Source: Rheinheimera sp. SA_1
GTDB lineage: Bacteria; Pseudomonadota; Gammaproteobacteria; Enterobacterales; Alteromonadaceae
DNA: 64,000 bases
Reading direction: 5' to 3'
Assembly: GCF_001669775.1 (NCBI RefSeq)
Contig: NZ_LXWK01000021.1
Location: 1 to 64,000, forward strand
Shown in pieces: positions 25,747-37,353 of the stretch (its first letter is position 1; every line of letters begins with the position of its first letter). A program made the position numbers and the translations under genes. The notes beneath the pieces were generated by a model, which was given only the letters and a program-made list of their open reading frames with translations, ran no database searches and was not told where the DNA came from.

Positions 25747-26055
25747 ATGATCTTGGATAAACAGATATTTATGCAGCAGGCAAAAAACCAGTTTTTGCAG
25801 ATTTTTCAAAAAAGTAAAGCCAATCAGCCGGTCACTGTCGAAAAGCACCGGACTGAAGGGTTTTTATATGCTGGTGAATTGTTGGGATTGACGGATAAAA
25901 ATGAGTTACAGCAGTTGATGGAACAGGCGCATCTGGAAGTCTTTGGCTATCCGCTGCAGGACCGTTCGGCCGGTTACCAGCAACAACGCAAGGCAGCGTT
26001 GTCGCAAGGGCAGTTTCAGTATTTTGATGAGCCAGCAATTTCCCGTCGTTCCTGA
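25747..26055 (+). CDS. Small hypothetical protein (about 102 aa)
   Basis: 102 residues; AGGAG lies only two bases before ATG 25747, so a TTG at 25753 (eight bases from that site) is an equal candidate. Predicted all-helical: an N-terminal amphipathic helix rich in Gln (MQQAKNQFLQIFQK), then LYAGELLGLTDKNELQQLMEQAHLEVFG. No signal peptide or membrane segment. I do not recognise the family. The clear terminator 11 bases downstream supports a real transcription unit. Confidence 0.6.
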   Translation: MILDKQIFMQQAKNQFLQIFQKSKANQPVTVEKHRTEGFLYAGELLGLTDKNELQQLMEQAHLEVFGYPLQDRSAGYQQQRKAALSQGQFQYFDEPAISRRS

Positions 26056-26065
26056 CTTTAGATAT

Positions 26066-26093
26066 AAAAAAACCGCAGGCAGGCTGCGGTTTT
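26066..26093. terminator. Rho-independent terminator, bidirectional
   Basis: Stem AAACCGCAG / CTGCGGTTT (26070-26078 / 26084-26092) with a five-base loop, an A-run before and Ts after, so it can act on both strands. It separates the small hypothetical gene from the convergent ndh. Confidence 0.85.
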
Positions 26094-26154
26094 GGTCAAA
26101 AGAGGCTTTTGAACTCAAATCATCAGCTTGGTCATGTCACTTTTAATGCTACTT

Positions 26155-27450
26155 TTAATGTAACTTCAGCCGTGGTCGGATAATTTTGTTGATCCGGCCA
26201 ATCACTGAAATCATCATGGTACGCCACCAGCCATGCAGTGCCACCTGATGCATCCGGTACAACGAGATATAGGCCAAGCGTGCAATCCGGCCTTCAATCA
26301 TCATGGCACCGCCAACCAGGTTACCCATTAAATTGCCAACTGTACCAAACCGACTCAGTGAAATCAGTGAGCCATGGTCGTGGTAATGATAAACCTGTTG
26401 TGGTTTGCCCTGAATGGCCGCCAGTAGGTTTTTCGCCACCACACTGGCCATCTGGTGCGCCGATTGTGCCCGTGGCGGCACCCATTTGTTATCCGGCAGC
26501 GGACATCCGGCGCAATCACCAATCACATAAATCTGGCTGTCGCGGGTGGTTTGCAGTGTCGGTAACACCAGCAGTTGATTAATACGGTTATTTTCAAGGC
26601 CAGCCAAATCTTTTAAGAAATCAGGGGCTTTGATACCTGCCGCCCACACCATCAGTTCAGAGGATAAATGCTCATCCCCTAGCTGCAAGCCGTGCTCGTC
26701 CGCCGCAGTCACTTTTGTTGAAACCCGCACGTCCACACCAAGTTTTACCAGTTCTTTGTGGGCCGCCGCCGCGATACGTTCTGGCAGCGCCGGTAAAATC
26801 CGAGGCCCCGCTTCTATCACACTGATTTTTAAGCGATCACGTTTCATATCGCTAAAACCGTATAAATTAAGCTCAGCCGCTGCATGGTGTAATTCGGCAG
26901 CCAGTTCCACACCGGTGGCACCTGCACCAACAATCGCAATATTCAGATTGTCTTTCGGATGTCCGGGTGAATTCAGTTTTAAATAGGCTTCTAACAAGCG
27001 GCGATGAAAGCGATTGGCCTGGGTCGGACTATCTAAAAAGATACAATTTTCCGGTACGCCAGGAGTGCCAAAATGGTTCGAGACGCTGCCAATTGCCAGC
27101 ACCAGATAGTCGTAACTCAATTGACGCTCAGATAAAATTTCTTCGCCGTTTTCGTCAAACAACGGTGCGAGGATGACCTGACGTTGTTCCCGGTCCAATC
27201 CAATCATCGTGCCAAGCTGGAAATCAAAGCCATGCGCCCGGGCATGGGCGCGATAAGTGACCTGATCGATATCCACGTCAAGGGTGCCGGTTGCGACTTC
27301 GTGTAACAGCGGTTTCCAGATGTGGGTGGGATTACGGTCGACCAGGGTGATGTCGGCCTTGGCTTTTCGGCCAAGCTTGTTGCCTAAACGGGTGGCCAGT
27401 TCCAGACCACCGGCGCCACCGCCGATAACAATGATTCTTGCGCGTGCCAT
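26155..27450 (-). CDS. ndh: Type II NADH dehydrogenase (NDH-2)
   Basis: 431 residues from ATG 27450. Two Rossmann dinucleotide-binding motifs: [18 protein letters not shown] for FAD at the N-terminus and [20 protein letters not shown] for NADH in the middle, plus the conserved [11 protein letters not shown]-binding motif late in the chain. The C-terminal region (about 390-431: [18 protein letters not shown]) is the amphipathic membrane-attachment segment. The enzyme passes electrons from NADH to ubiquinone without pumping protons. Length and motifs match E. coli Ndh (434 aa). Monocistronic; an intergenic repeat and the rho gene lie upstream. Confidence 0.93.
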   Translation of the reverse strand: MARARIIVIGGGAGGLELATRLGNKLGRKAKADITLVDRNPTHIWKPLLHEVATGTLDVDIDQVTYRAHARAHGFDFQLGTMIGLDREQRQVILAPLFDENGEEILSERQLSYDYLVLAIGSVSNHFGTPGVPENCIFLDSPTQANRFHRRLLEAYLKLNSPGHPKDNLNIAIVGAGATGVELAAELHHAAAELNLYGFSDMKRDRLKISVIEAGPRILPALPERIAAAAHKELVKLGVDVRVSTKVTAADEHGLQLGDEHLSSELMVWAAGIKAPDFLKDLAGLENNRINQLLVLPTLQTTRDSQIYVIGDCAGCPLPDNKWVPPRAQSAHQMASVVAKNLLAAIQGKPQQVYHYHDHGSLISLSRFGTVGNLMGNLVGGAMMIEGRIARLAYISLYRMHQVALHGWWRTMMISVIGRINKIIRPRLKLH

Positions 27451-27496
27451 CTTTTGTACTCTTTTAAATTTCGAAGTCGGTAGTTTTCTGAGTGAT

Positions 27497-27646
27497 ACCC
27501 AAAATCATTGAAAATTCGGAATGGCCACGGTGGAACCGCGGCAACTGAACGAGCCTGGAGCGCCAGCTCGGCCCAAAGCATAGCAGTCTATGTAACTGGG
27601 GCGAGTGAAGGCGGCCAACTACCCCGAATCTTCAAGGATGACGGGT
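27497..27646 (-). repeat. Intergenic palindromic repeat, copy A
   Basis: About 150 bases in reverse orientation relative to copies B-D. It starts ACCCAAAATCATTGAAAATT and ends TTCAAGGATGACGGGT, the complement of the arms of the other copies. The centre carries the shared inner hairpin (complement of ACATAG..CTATGCT). It sits directly beyond the rho terminator. Confidence 0.7.
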
Positions 27647-27647
27647 A

Positions 27648-27675
27648 TAAAAAAAGCCGGCAACTATGCCGGCTT
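27648..27675 (-). terminator. Rho-independent terminator of the rho gene
   Basis: Perfect nine-base stem AAGCCGGCA / TGCCGGCTT (27654-27662 / 27667-27675) with loop ACTA; on the minus strand it ends in a run of seven or eight Ts. It lies four bases after the rho stop codon. Confidence 0.88.
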
Positions 27676-27679
27676 CGGA

Positions 27680-28948
27680 TTAACTATTTTTTTGCCGTTT
27701 CATTGAATCGAAGAACTCGTCGTTGGTCTTGGTCATCTGCAAACGGTCAATCAGGAATTCCATGCAATCGGTCTCATCCATTGGGTTGAGAATTTTACGT
27801 AAAATCCACATTTTTTGCAGTTCTTCAGACGACGCCAGCAGTTCTTCACGGCGGGTACCTGAACGGTTAAAGTCGATGGCAGGGAACACACGGCGTTCGG
27901 CGATTTTGCGCGAAAGGTGCATTTCCATGTTACCGGTACCTTTAAATTCTTCGTAAATTACTTCGTCCATTTTGGAACCGGTATCAACCAGCGCCGTCGC
28001 GATAATGGTTAAGCTGCCACCTTCTTCCACGTTCCGTGCTGCACCAAAAAAGCGTTTTGGTTTGTGCAGAGCGTTGGCGTCCACACCACCGGTCAGGACT
28101 TTACCTGAACTAGGGATCACGGTGTTGTAAGCACGGGCTAAACGGGTGATAGAGTCGAGCAGAATGATCACGTCTTTTTTGTGCTCAACTAAGCGTTTGG
28201 CTTTTTCAATAACCATTTCAGCAACTTGGACGTGACGGCTGGCTGGTTCGTCGAAGGTTGAAGCAACCACTTCACCTTTTACCATCCGCTGCATCTCGGT
28301 CACTTCTTCCGGACGTTCGTCGATCAGCAATACCATCAATACACATTCTGGGTAATTGGCGGCAATCGATTGGGCGATGTTTTGCAGCAGAATAGTTTTA
28401 CCGGCTTTGGGTGGTGCGACAATCAAACCACGTTGGCCACGGCCAATCGGTGAGGCTAAATCGAGGACGCGGGCGGTGATGTCTTCTTTACTGCCGTTAC
28501 CACGTTCCATCCGCAGCCGTGAATTGGCATGCAGCGGCGTTAAGTTTTCAAATAAAATCTTGTTACGGGCTTGCTCAGGACGGCCGAAGTTCACTTCGTT
28601 GACTTTGAGCAGGGCAAAATAACGTTCACCTTCTTTCGGCGGGCGAATGAGGCCGGAAATGCTGTCGCCGGTACGCAGGTTAAAACGGCGGATCTGGCTT
28701 GGCGAGACGTAAATATCGTCCGGGCCAGCTAAATAAGAACTGTCAGAAGAACGTAGGAAGCCAAATCCGTCGGCCAGAATTTCGACGACACCGTCACCAT
28801 AAATCTCTTCGCCGTTTTTGGCATGAGATTTCAAAATGGCGAAAATGATATCTTGCTTACGCAGCCGGGCCATATTTTCCAGGCCCATGGTTTCGGCCAG
28901 ATCAACCAACTCGTTAATCGGCTTCAGCTTCAGTTCGGTTAAATGCAT
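27680..28948 (-). CDS. rho: Transcription termination factor Rho
   Basis: 422 residues from ATG 28948 ([10 protein letters not shown]), aligned to the E. coli start; the frame runs 17 codons further upstream. N-terminal helix-extended and cold-shock-like RNA-binding domain (primary site, with [22 protein letters not shown]), then the RecA-like ATPase: Walker A APPKAGKT, Walker [15 protein letters not shown]-loop (TGGVDANAL) and R-loop (FKGTGNMEM). The hexamer translocates on C-rich nascent RNA and ends transcription. Near-identical to E. coli Rho over its full length. It is followed by its own terminator and divided from trxA by about 200 bases. Confidence 0.97.
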   Translation of the reverse strand: MHLTELKLKPINELVDLAETMGLENMARLRKQDIIFAILKSHAKNGEEIYGDGVVEILADGFGFLRSSDSSYLAGPDDIYVSPSQIRRFNLRTGDSISGLIRPPKEGERYFALLKVNEVNFGRPEQARNKILFENLTPLHANSRLRMERGNGSKEDITARVLDLASPIGRGQRGLIVAPPKAGKTILLQNIAQSIAANYPECVLMVLLIDERPEEVTEMQRMVKGEVVASTFDEPASRHVQVAEMVIEKAKRLVEHKKDVIILLDSITRLARAYNTVIPSSGKVLTGGVDANALHKPKRFFGAARNVEEGGSLTIIATALVDTGSKMDEVIYEEFKGTGNMEMHLSRKIAERRVFPAIDFNRSGTRREELLASSEELQKMWILRKILNPMDETDCMEFLIDRLQMTKTNDEFFDSMKRQKNS

Positions 28949-29101
28949 ATTGATGGGTTCTTGTGTATCAAAACAGAAAGATAGCTTTTCGCTGAGCAAT
29001 TGATTTTCAGAATTGAATTAGCCAACGAGGAAGCGGGTTATTTGAGAAGTTGCTGAGCTACACCTTAGCAGGATAAGTTTTGGCCGTCCAGCAGCTGGCA
29101 G

Positions 29102-29127
29102 AAAAAAGGCGTACAAAAATACGCCTA
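29102..29127 (-). terminator. Rho-independent terminator of trxA
   Basis: Stem AGGCGTA / TACGCCT (29107-29113 / 29120-29126) with a six-base loop, followed on the minus strand by five or six Ts (29102-29107). It lies 28 bases past the trxA stop. Confidence 0.82.
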
Positions 29128-29154
29128 ATAATTCGTCAGATCCCAGGATTCAAA

Positions 29155-29481
29155 TCAGATGTTTGAATCGAGGAATTCTTTTAACTGAGTTTTAGATAAC
29201 GCGCCAACTTTGGTCGCTGCAACCTGGCCGTTTTTGAATAACAGCAAAGTTGGGATGCCACGGATACCAAATTTTGGCGGCGTGGCCGGGTTGTGGTCGA
29301 TATTCACTTTGGCAATTGTTACTCTGCCAGCATATTCCTGAGCCACATCGGCCAGAATTGGCGCGATCATTTTGCATGGACCACACCATTCAGCCCAGAA
29401 GTCTACCAACACAGGTGCTTCAGCTTTTAATACATCAGCCTCAAAGCTGTCATCAGAAACCTGTAAAATATGTTCGCTCAT
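29155..29481 (-). CDS. trxA: Thioredoxin 1
   Basis: 108 residues from ATG 29481, with GGAG six bases upstream. Single thioredoxin fold with the active-site redox pair WAEWCGPCK, the cis-proline segment GIRGIPTLL and the [16 protein letters not shown]-terminal helix; the length is exactly that of E. coli TrxA. It reduces protein disulfides (ribonucleotide reductase, PAPS reductase and others) with electrons from thioredoxin reductase. Upstream of rho and divergent from rhlB, the usual order in this group. Confidence 0.96.
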   Translation of the reverse strand: MSEHILQVSDDSFEADVLKAEAPVLVDFWAEWCGPCKMIAPILADVAQEYAGRVTIAKVNIDHNPATPPKFGIRGIPTLLLFKNGQVAATKVGALSKTQLKEFLDSNI

Positions 29482-29644
29482 TGTACTCTCCGATAGGGCT
29501 GGGCAGGGTTACTGCAATATTCAGCTGTTTTAGGGTGCATCATTTTGGGTTAACCCAAACCGTTGTTTGCACCAGTGAAAAATCTGGCATCAATTTTATC
29601 CTGACTGTTCCTTATTGCAAGCGTAACGGTTATGCTAAGCCGGT

Positions 29645-30916
29645 ATGAATAAAACACACCTCACTCAGCATAAATTCGCCGATTTTGCATTGGCACCTCA
29701 GGTTCTTGCCGCACTCGCTGCGCAAGGTTACTCCAATTGTACGCCGATCCAGGCACAGTGTTTACCACTGGCACTGGCCGGTAAAGATATCGCAGGTCAG
29801 GCACAGACCGGTACCGGGAAAACCCTGGCCTTTCTGACTGCCACTTTCCATTACCTGCTGACCCATGAACCACGAGGTTCAGGTCAACCACGTGCCATTA
29901 TTATGGCTCCTACGCGTGAACTGGCGGTTCAGATCCATACCGATGCCTTATTACTGGCAAAACATTCTGGTCTGAAGCTTGCTCTGATATATGGAGGCGA
30001 GGGTTACGATTCTCAACGCCAGTTATTAGAAAATGGTGCAGATATTTTAATTGGCACCACTGGCCGCCTGATTGACTACATGAAACAAGGTCTGTACGAC
30101 CTGAAACAAATTCAGGTGGTGGTACTGGATGAAGCTGATCGCATGTTCGATTTGGGCTTTATCAAAGACATCCGCTACATGTTCAGCCGGATGCCGCCTG
30201 CCACCGAACGATTAAGCCTGCTGTTCTCAGCAACTTTATCTTACAAGGTTCAGGAACTGGCGTTCGAGCAAATGAATCAGCCAGAACATATTCATATTGC
30301 CCCAGAGCAAATGACCGGCAGCCGGATCAGCGAAGAATTATTTTACCCTTCAAGCGAGCACAAAATTCCATTGTTGCTGAGCTTAATGGAAGAAGAATGG
30401 CCGGATAAAGCCATAGTGTTTGCCAATACTAAACATTGGTGCGAAGACATTTTCGCCTGGCTCGAAGCCGATGGCCATCGTGTTGGGATGTTAACCGGTG
30501 ACGTTATTCAGAAAAAACGCTTAAAAATTCTGGATGATTTCACCACCGGTAAACTGGATATTCTGGTAGCGACCGATGTTGCTGCCCGTGGTCTGCATAT
30601 TCCGATGGTTAGTCATGTCTTTAACTTTGACTTACCAGATGACTGCGAAGATTACGTACACCGCATTGGCCGTACTGGTCGTGCCGGCGAAAGTGGCAAA
30701 GCCATCAGTTTTGCCTGTGAACGTTACGCGTTAAATCTGACCGCCATTGAAGATTACATCCGTCATCCAATCGCAGTCACCCAATATGATGCCAAAGCCT
30801 TACTGACCGACTTAATCCAGCCAAAAGCCAGGGTTCGTCGTCGTCCGGGACAAGCGCGTAATGCAGGACGTAGCAATCCGAATGGTCCAAGACCACAACG
30901 CGCCAGACCACGTTAA
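29645..30916 (+). CDS. rhlB: ATP-dependent RNA helicase RhlB
   Basis: 423 residues from ATG 29645. DEAD-box motifs in order: Q motif ([14 protein letters not shown]), I (AQTGTGKT), Ia (PTRELA), II ([10 protein letters not shown]), III (SATL), V ([13 protein letters not shown]) and VI ([10 protein letters not shown]). A basic, Arg/Pro-rich tail ([12 protein letters not shown] onwards) is the RNA-binding extension typical of RhlB. In known systems it unwinds mRNA in the RNase E degradosome. The gene end overlaps gppA, as in E. coli. Confidence 0.95.
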   Translation: MNKTHLTQHKFADFALAPQVLAALAAQGYSNCTPIQAQCLPLALAGKDIAGQAQTGTGKTLAFLTATFHYLLTHEPRGSGQPRAIIMAPTRELAVQIHTDALLLAKHSGLKLALIYGGEGYDSQRQLLENGADILIGTTGRLIDYMKQGLYDLKQIQVVVLDEADRMFDLGFIKDIRYMFSRMPPATERLSLLFSATLSYKVQELAFEQMNQPEHIHIAPEQMTGSRISEELFYPSSEHKIPLLLSLMEEEWPDKAIVFANTKHWCEDIFAWLEADGHRVGMLTGDVIQKKRLKILDDFTTGKLDILVATDVAARGLHIPMVSHVFNFDLPDDCEDYVHRIGRTGRAGESGKAISFACERYALNLTAIEDYIRHPIAVTQYDAKALLTDLIQPKARVRRRPGQARNAGRSNPNGPRPQRARPR

Positions 30917-32426
30917 GCCTGGTGTTGCGACACCTGCGCAATCACAGCATGAAGATATTTATGCTGTGATTGACCTCGGCTCTAATAGCTTTCACATGTT
31001 GATGGTGAAAGTGGTTGGCGGCAGTGTGCAGGTGATAGGCCGGGTCAAGCGCAAAGTGCGGTTGGCTGCAGGTCTGAATGACAGCCTGGTGCTCAGTAAA
31101 AAAGCGATGAATCGTGGTTGGGAATGTCTGGCGCTGTTCGCAGAGCGACTGCAGGATATTCCGGCGGCCAATATCCGGATCGTTGGCACTGCTACTTTAC
31201 GCCTTGCCCGTAACGTCAAAGTTTTCCTCTCTGAAGCTGAAAAAATTCTCGGCCATCAAATTGAAATCATCGCTGGCGAAGAAGAAGCCCGGCTGATTTA
31301 TCTCGGCGTTGCCCATACCTCCAATTGTGATTCCAACCGCTTAGTCATTGATATCGGTGGCGCTTCGACTGAAATTGTCGTTGGCACCGGTTTTGAACCT
31401 TTATTGCTGGCCAGCCTGAATATGGGCTGCGTGACTTATCTGGACCGTTATTTTGCTGATGGTTTGCTGACCGAAGATAATTTTAATACAGCGATTGCCG
31501 CAGCAGAAGCCGAAGTTGAAACCATCGCGCAGCAGTTTATTGCGTCCGGCTGGCAGATTTCCGTTGGTGCCTCCGGCACAGTGCAGGCGATGCAGGAAAT
31601 TCTGGTGGCGCAGGGGCAGGACGAAGTGATCACACTGGCGCGCTTAGAAGGCATTTTGCAACAAGCCTTAGTCTGTGGTCAGCTGGAGCAGCTGACGTTG
31701 GTCGGACTGGCACAAGAGCGTAAGCAGGTATTTCCGTCTGGACTTTCGATCCTGATAGCCTTGTTCCGCAAATTACACATTCCGGGTATGACCTTATCCG
31801 GTGGCGCACTGCGCGAAGGTGTGTTGTATGGCATGCTACCGCAATTGCAGCATATGGATGTCCGTAACCGGACTATCGCCAGTCTGATGGTGCGGTATTA
31901 CATCGACGAGCAACATGCCAACCGGGTGGCAGAAATGGCGCTGCAACTGGCCAATCAGCTGCAGGCACAGTGGCAACTCGGTAAATTTGAAGGCCTGAGC
32001 ATGCTTAAATCCGGAGCTTTATTGCATGAGCTCGGATTACTGATCGAATACAAAAATCATCATCATCACGGCGCTTATATCATCAGCCACACTGAATTGC
32101 CTGGCTTTACCCGTGCCCAACAACAACTGTTGATGGCGCTGGTGTATAACCATCGTGCGGATATCAATCGCGAAATTATTGCCCGCCAAACGATGACGTC
32201 AGTGCTGTTAGCAGTGCGGCTGACCCGGCTGTTGCGGTTGTCGGTGGTGCTGTCGATGCGCCGGCGCCATGAAGTATTACCTGAGGTAGAAATTTGCGCG
32301 CAAGCGGAAAGTCTGACGCTGACACTGCCCAAAGGCTGGTTAGAGCAACATCCGTTGATGCGGGCTGAGCTGGAGCAAGAAGTGGCTTATCAGCAACAGG
32401 CCGGTTGGTTGTTGCAACTGAAGTAA
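30882..32426 (+). CDS. gppA: Exopolyphosphatase / guanosine pentaphosphate phosphatase GppA
   Basis: About 514 residues. Start uncertain: ATG 30882 or 30861, both inside the rhlB end. Ppx/GppA ASKHA fold: [15 protein letters not shown] phosphate loop, [34 protein letters not shown] and [12 protein letters not shown] equivalents, followed by a C-terminal helical HD-like domain (about 320-515: [19 protein letters not shown]). Removes the 5' phosphate from pppGpp and can release phosphate from polyphosphate, tuning the stringent response. It follows rhlB with overlapping coding, the same arrangement as in E. coli, which supports gppA rather than ppx. Confidence 0.93.
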   Translation: MVQDHNAPDHVKPGVATPAQSQHEDIYAVIDLGSNSFHMLMVKVVGGSVQVIGRVKRKVRLAAGLNDSLVLSKKAMNRGWECLALFAERLQDIPAANIRIVGTATLRLARNVKVFLSEAEKILGHQIEIIAGEEEARLIYLGVAHTSNCDSNRLVIDIGGASTEIVVGTGFEPLLLASLNMGCVTYLDRYFADGLLTEDNFNTAIAAAEAEVETIAQQFIASGWQISVGASGTVQAMQEILVAQGQDEVITLARLEGILQQALVCGQLEQLTLVGLAQERKQVFPSGLSILIALFRKLHIPGMTLSGGALREGVLYGMLPQLQHMDVRNRTIASLMVRYYIDEQHANRVAEMALQLANQLQAQWQLGKFEGLSMLKSGALLHELGLLIEYKNHHHHGAYIISHTELPGFTRAQQQLLMALVYNHRADINREIIARQTMTSVLLAVRLTRLLRLSVVLSMRRRHEVLPEVEICAQAESLTLTLPKGWLEQHPLMRAELEQEVAYQQQAGWLLQLK

Positions 32427-32427
32427 A

Positions 32428-32483
32428 CTGGGGTCCGAGTCAATTATTAACAGAAATCTGTTAACAATTGACCCGGACCCCAG
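32428..32483. terminator. Long hairpin between gppA and hemB
   Basis: CTGGGGTCCG (32428-32437) pairs with CGGACCCCAG (32474-32483) and continues inward through GTCAATT / AATTGAC and TTAACAG / CTGTTAA, closing on a four-base AAAT loop. Near-perfect arms of about 25 bases give an unusually long stem. On the plus strand it is followed by AAATTTTTAG, so it can terminate gppA; symmetry allows it to serve hemB, which converges on it. Confidence 0.72.
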
Positions 32484-32489
32484 AAATTT

Positions 32490-34280
<1,791 letters not shown>

Positions 34281-34284
<4 letters not shown>

Positions 34285-35087
34285 GATGACGACCTTGAGA
34301 ATAATGATTGGGCGTTTTGGTGGCTGTGCCGGGCGATATCGGCAATGCTCCAGCCGCGAAACTGCGCAATCTGGTGGGCTATCGCGCTGACATAAGATGG
34401 TTCGTTGCGGCGCGATTTTGGTTTGGGTATCAGGTTACGTGGCAGCAAATAAGGTGCATCCGTTTCCAGGATCAAACGATCCAATGGCAAATACTGTAAC
34501 GCATCCTGCAACATTGTGGCGCGGCGCTCATCGCACAGCCATCCCGTGATCCCTATATACAAACCTAAATCCAGATAAGCTTTCAGCTGCAAGGCATCTC
34601 CGGTAAAGCAGTGGGCGATGCCGTGGTCAATCTGATACTGCTTTAATAATGCCAACTGGTCAGGAAATGCATCACGTTCATGTAAGTAAACCGCTTTTTG
34701 CAGTTGTTTGGCAAGTGAAAGTTGTGCAGAAAAAACGCTGATTTGTTGATCTTTGGTGGAAAACATTCGGTTAAAATCGAGGCCACATTCGCCAACGGCC
34801 ACGACTGCCGGCTGCTGCAACAAGAGCTGGAGTTGAGGTAGCCAGCCGTCGGCAACGGCAACGGCTGCCGCCTGATGCGGATGTACACCTGCGGTGGTTA
34901 ACAATCCTTGGTGCTGCTGGCAATATTCAATATTCAGCACCGTTTCTGCCAGGTCGCTGCTAATCAACAGTTGTTGCTGCACGCCGGCATCTTTGGCACG
35001 TGCCACAACCTGGTCACGGTCTTGATCAAATTGCTGGCTGAACAGATTGACTCCGGCATCAAACCAGCAAAATGGACTACTCGACAC
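34281..35087 (-). CDS. tatD: TatD family metal-dependent hydrolase / DNase
   Basis: About 268 residues. Start chosen at GTG 35087 (protein VSSSPFCWFDAGVNLF), overlapping the previous gene by 11 bases; the frame extends 21 codons upstream without a good site. TIM-barrel metal ligands: VHPH, GECGLDF, YLHERDA, IAHCFTG and LETDAPYLLPR, with the SRRNEP motif of true TatD. Known family activity is 3'-5' exonuclease/DNase with Mg. Sits in the tat neighbourhood, as in E. coli, though it is not required for Tat transport. Confidence 0.9.
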
Positions 35088-35604
35088 GCCGCACCCGGAT
35101 TTTCTTTTTCGTCCCTTCAATTCCCAATAAAAAGGAACCGATGGCGCCACGTTTTACCACACAGCGATCGCCGGCCTGGATGTTCAGGTACTCTCGATCA
35201 ATTTGCCGCCATTGCTGCCCATTTTCTAAAGTAATCAGTAACTTCTTGTGAACATCCTGGGCTATGGCTTTGACGGTGCTGGTAATTTCCTCAATTTCTG
35301 CGTCCGGTCTTGGCTTTTTCAAACCAAATTCCGCCGCCATTTCTTGTTTTGGCGGCGTTGGAGCCGATTGCTCTACTACTGTTTCGGCCGTCTTGCCCGT
35401 GGTTGTGACACTGGCAATTGTTGTGGTCACCGATTGTTGTGGTGCAACGCGATCGAGTTGACTAACGATTTGATCAAAGCAGTTCAGACGTTGTTCTTCG
35501 TCGGATATTTGCTGGCAACTTTGTAACTGAGTTTTTAAATCAACGCTGTTGGCGAAGGCTGCGGGCGACATCAGTAGCAGCGCAGCACAAATTCTTAAAT
35601 GCAT
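35077..35604 (-). CDS. Exported protein of unknown function
   Basis: 175 residues with a signal peptide at residues 1-18 (MHLRICAALLLMSPAAFA). The mature part begins with a Cys-containing motif, LQSCQQISDEEQRLNCFDQIV, of the kind seen at the start of many small periplasmic proteins (C-x(n)-RLxCFD), then a low-complexity Thr/Pro linker (about 55-90), then an OB-like C-terminal part (LLITLENGQQWRQIDREYLNIQAGD and a basic tail). The two cysteines may form a disulfide. Conserved place between tatD and tatC; role unknown. Confidence 0.75.
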   Translation of the reverse strand: MHLRICAALLLMSPAAFANSVDLKTQLQSCQQISDEEQRLNCFDQIVSQLDRVAPQQSVTTTIASVTTTGKTAETVVEQSAPTPPKQEMAAEFGLKKPRPDAEIEEITSTVKAIAQDVHKKLLITLENGQQWRQIDREYLNIQAGDRCVVKRGAIGSFLLGIEGTKKKIRVRRVE

Positions 35605-35616
35605 AACAATCCTATT

Positions 35617-36429
35617 CTATTGGTGCGGTTGGTCCGCTTTATTTTCGATTTGTGCTGCAGGCTCTGCGGTTTCATCTACGGCGTCATCTTCATCAGGTTT
35701 TGGTTGATAAAAACGTCCCAGCCAAATACCCAGTTCGTACAACAAACACATTGGCACAGCTAACAAAGTTTGTGACAGCACATCTGGTGGGGTCAGAAAC
35801 ATCGCGATAATAAAGGCAATCACAATAAAATATGAGCGTTTTTCAATGAGTTGCTCGCGAGTCATCGCGCCGGTCCAAATCAGCAACAAAATGGCAACCG
35901 GGATTTCAAAACTTAAACCAAAAGCAAAAAACAGTTTCAGCACAAAATCGAGGTAACTGCTGATATCGGTGGCGATGGTGACTCCTTCCGGCGCTGCGCT
36001 GGTGAAAAAGCCAAAAATAATCGGAAACACCAGGAAATAAGCAAAGGCAATACCGGCATAAAACAACAAGGTGCTGGAGGCAATGAGCGGTGCGATCAGG
36101 TGTTTCTCTTTGGTGTAAAGGGCTGGCGCAACAAAGCGCCAAATCTGGAACAGAATATAGGGCACGCTAATCAGGCAGGCCACGATAAACGTCAGTTTAA
36201 ATGGCGCAAAAAATGGCGCTGCTACATCGGTGGCAATCATACTGGCGCCAGCCGGCATCACTTTCATCAACGGCATGCTCAGGATGTGATAGATATCATT
36301 GGCAAAATACGCTAATGAAATAAACACCAGTACTACAGCCGCAATACTTTTCAGTAAGCGGTTGCGCATTTCAATCAAATGCCCGATCAGGCTATTAGGC
36401 GACGCCTGGTTTGTCTTGGTTGTGTTCAT
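35617..36429 (-). CDS. tatC: Sec-independent protein translocase subunit TatC
   Basis: 270 residues from ATG 36429, overlapping the tatB end by 35 bases. Six membrane helices; the cytoplasmic N-terminus carries IGHLIEMRNRLLKS (E-x-R-x-R motif that contacts the twin-arginine signal), and the first periplasmic loop contains the conserved SxPLMKVMP and FK motifs. It is the receptor of the Tat translocase that exports folded proteins. A charged C-terminal tail of about 35 residues is longer than in E. coli. Operon tatA-tatB-tatC. Confidence 0.95.
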   Translation of the reverse strand: MNTTKTNQASPNSLIGHLIEMRNRLLKSIAAVVLVFISLAYFANDIYHILSMPLMKVMPAGASMIATDVAAPFFAPFKLTFIVACLISVPYILFQIWRFVAPALYTKEKHLIAPLIASSTLLFYAGIAFAYFLVFPIIFGFFTSAAPEGVTIATDISSYLDFVLKLFFAFGLSFEIPVAILLLIWTGAMTREQLIEKRSYFIVIAFIIAMFLTPPDVLSQTLLAVPMCLLYELGIWLGRFYQPKPDEDDAVDETAEPAAQIENKADQPHQ

Positions 36430-36802
36430 TTGGTTTAGCTGGTGATCCGGTTAGCGCTGTAGTTTCAACAGCAGGGGCGCTCGGCACAGGAGTAGGTTGG
36501 GGTATCGTTGCGGCTGCCGGACCATAAGGCTGAGTCACGTCTGCTGCTGCCTGTCGTAATTCAGTTAAGGCACTGATTTCCGCGGAAGTCAGATTCAGCA
36601 AACCTTTTTCTTCCGCGTCTTTGAGCTTTTGGTGTAACTCGTGAGCCCGTAATTCATCTCCCAGTTCGGCCTTCATTTGCTGGCCAAACTGGCGAATACC
36701 ATTGATAAACTTACTGGTACTGCGGATTGCACCTGGCAACCGTTCCGGCCCAAGTACAATCAACGCGACCACACCACACAATACCAGTTCCCAGAAGCTC
36801 AT
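36395..36802 (-). CDS. tatB: Sec-independent protein translocase subunit TatB
   Basis: 135 residues. An N-terminal membrane helix with FWELVLCGVVALIVLGPERLP including the conserved Glu-8-like and GPERLP hinge, then an amphipathic helix, and a Pro/Ala-rich C-terminal tail. It forms the receptor complex with TatC. Start overlaps the tatA stop (ATGA) and the end overlaps the tatC start, so the operon is tightly coupled. Confidence 0.93.
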   Translation of the reverse strand: MSFWELVLCGVVALIVLGPERLPGAIRSTSKFINGIRQFGQQMKAELGDELRAHELHQKLKDAEEKGLLNLTSAEISALTELRQAAADVTQPYGPAAATIPQPTPVPSAPAVETTALTGSPAKPNEHNQDKPGVA

Positions 36803-37098
36803 CAGATTTTATCTGAACCGGAACTATTCTGCGTGGTGGTTGAAGCTGGTTTGGCGTCGGCAGCAGGTTGTGCTGCTGAGGTTTGGTTACTGACAGCCGC
36901 CGGATCTTTACGCGCTTCTGCAGCAAAAGTAGCATCTTCAGCTGCGTCTGCTTCGCCATCTTTAATTGAGCTGCGAAAACCACGAATAGCTGAGCCTAAA
37001 TCAGTGCCGATATTGCGTAAACGCTTAGTTCCAAACAACAACACAATGATCACCAGAATGATCAACAATTGCCAAATACTGATACCACCGAAACCCAT
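36802..37098 (-). CDS. tatA: Sec-independent protein translocase subunit TatA
   Basis: 98 residues. One N-terminal membrane helix ([27 protein letters not shown]), the FGTKRLR hinge, an amphipathic helix ([16 protein letters not shown]) and a low-complexity acidic/Ala-rich tail. TatA oligomerises to form the Tat passage. First gene of the tat operon; the 255-base gap upstream holds repeat copy B. Ends with TGA overlapping the tatB ATG. Confidence 0.95.
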   Translation of the reverse strand: MGFGGISIWQLLIILVIIVLLFGTKRLRNIGTDLGSAIRGFRSSIKDGEADAAEDATFAAEARKDPAAVSNQTSAAQPAADAKPASTTTQNSSGSDKI

Positions 37099-37159
37099 AA
37101 GAAATATCCTTTGAAACTGTAGATGATTAGTATACGCCGATGCGCCGCCAGAACACTAT

Positions 37160-37314
37160 ACCCTGCATCCTTGAAGTTGTAGGGGTGTTGCCGCTTTCAC
37201 TCCCCCAGTCACATAGGACTACTATGCTCTTGGGGATTTGCTCAATTGCCGCTTACCTGCATCGTCAATGATTTAAGGTACATACCCTGCGTTGTCGTAG
37301 TTGCAGGGGTCATA
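37160..37314 (+). repeat. Intergenic palindromic repeat, copy B
   Basis: Main unit 37160-37281: begins ACCCTGCATCCTTGAAG, carries the conserved core CACATAGGACTACTATGCTC, and ends GTCAATGATTTAAGGTA. A second, shorter piece with TACCCTGC...GCAGGGGTCATA follows to 37314. It is the most degenerate of the five copies and fills the 255-base gap between ubiB and tatA. Confidence 0.6.
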
Positions 37315-37353
37315 TGTTCTGCTGAAGCAGGTTGCGGCAATTGTAAGAAATAA

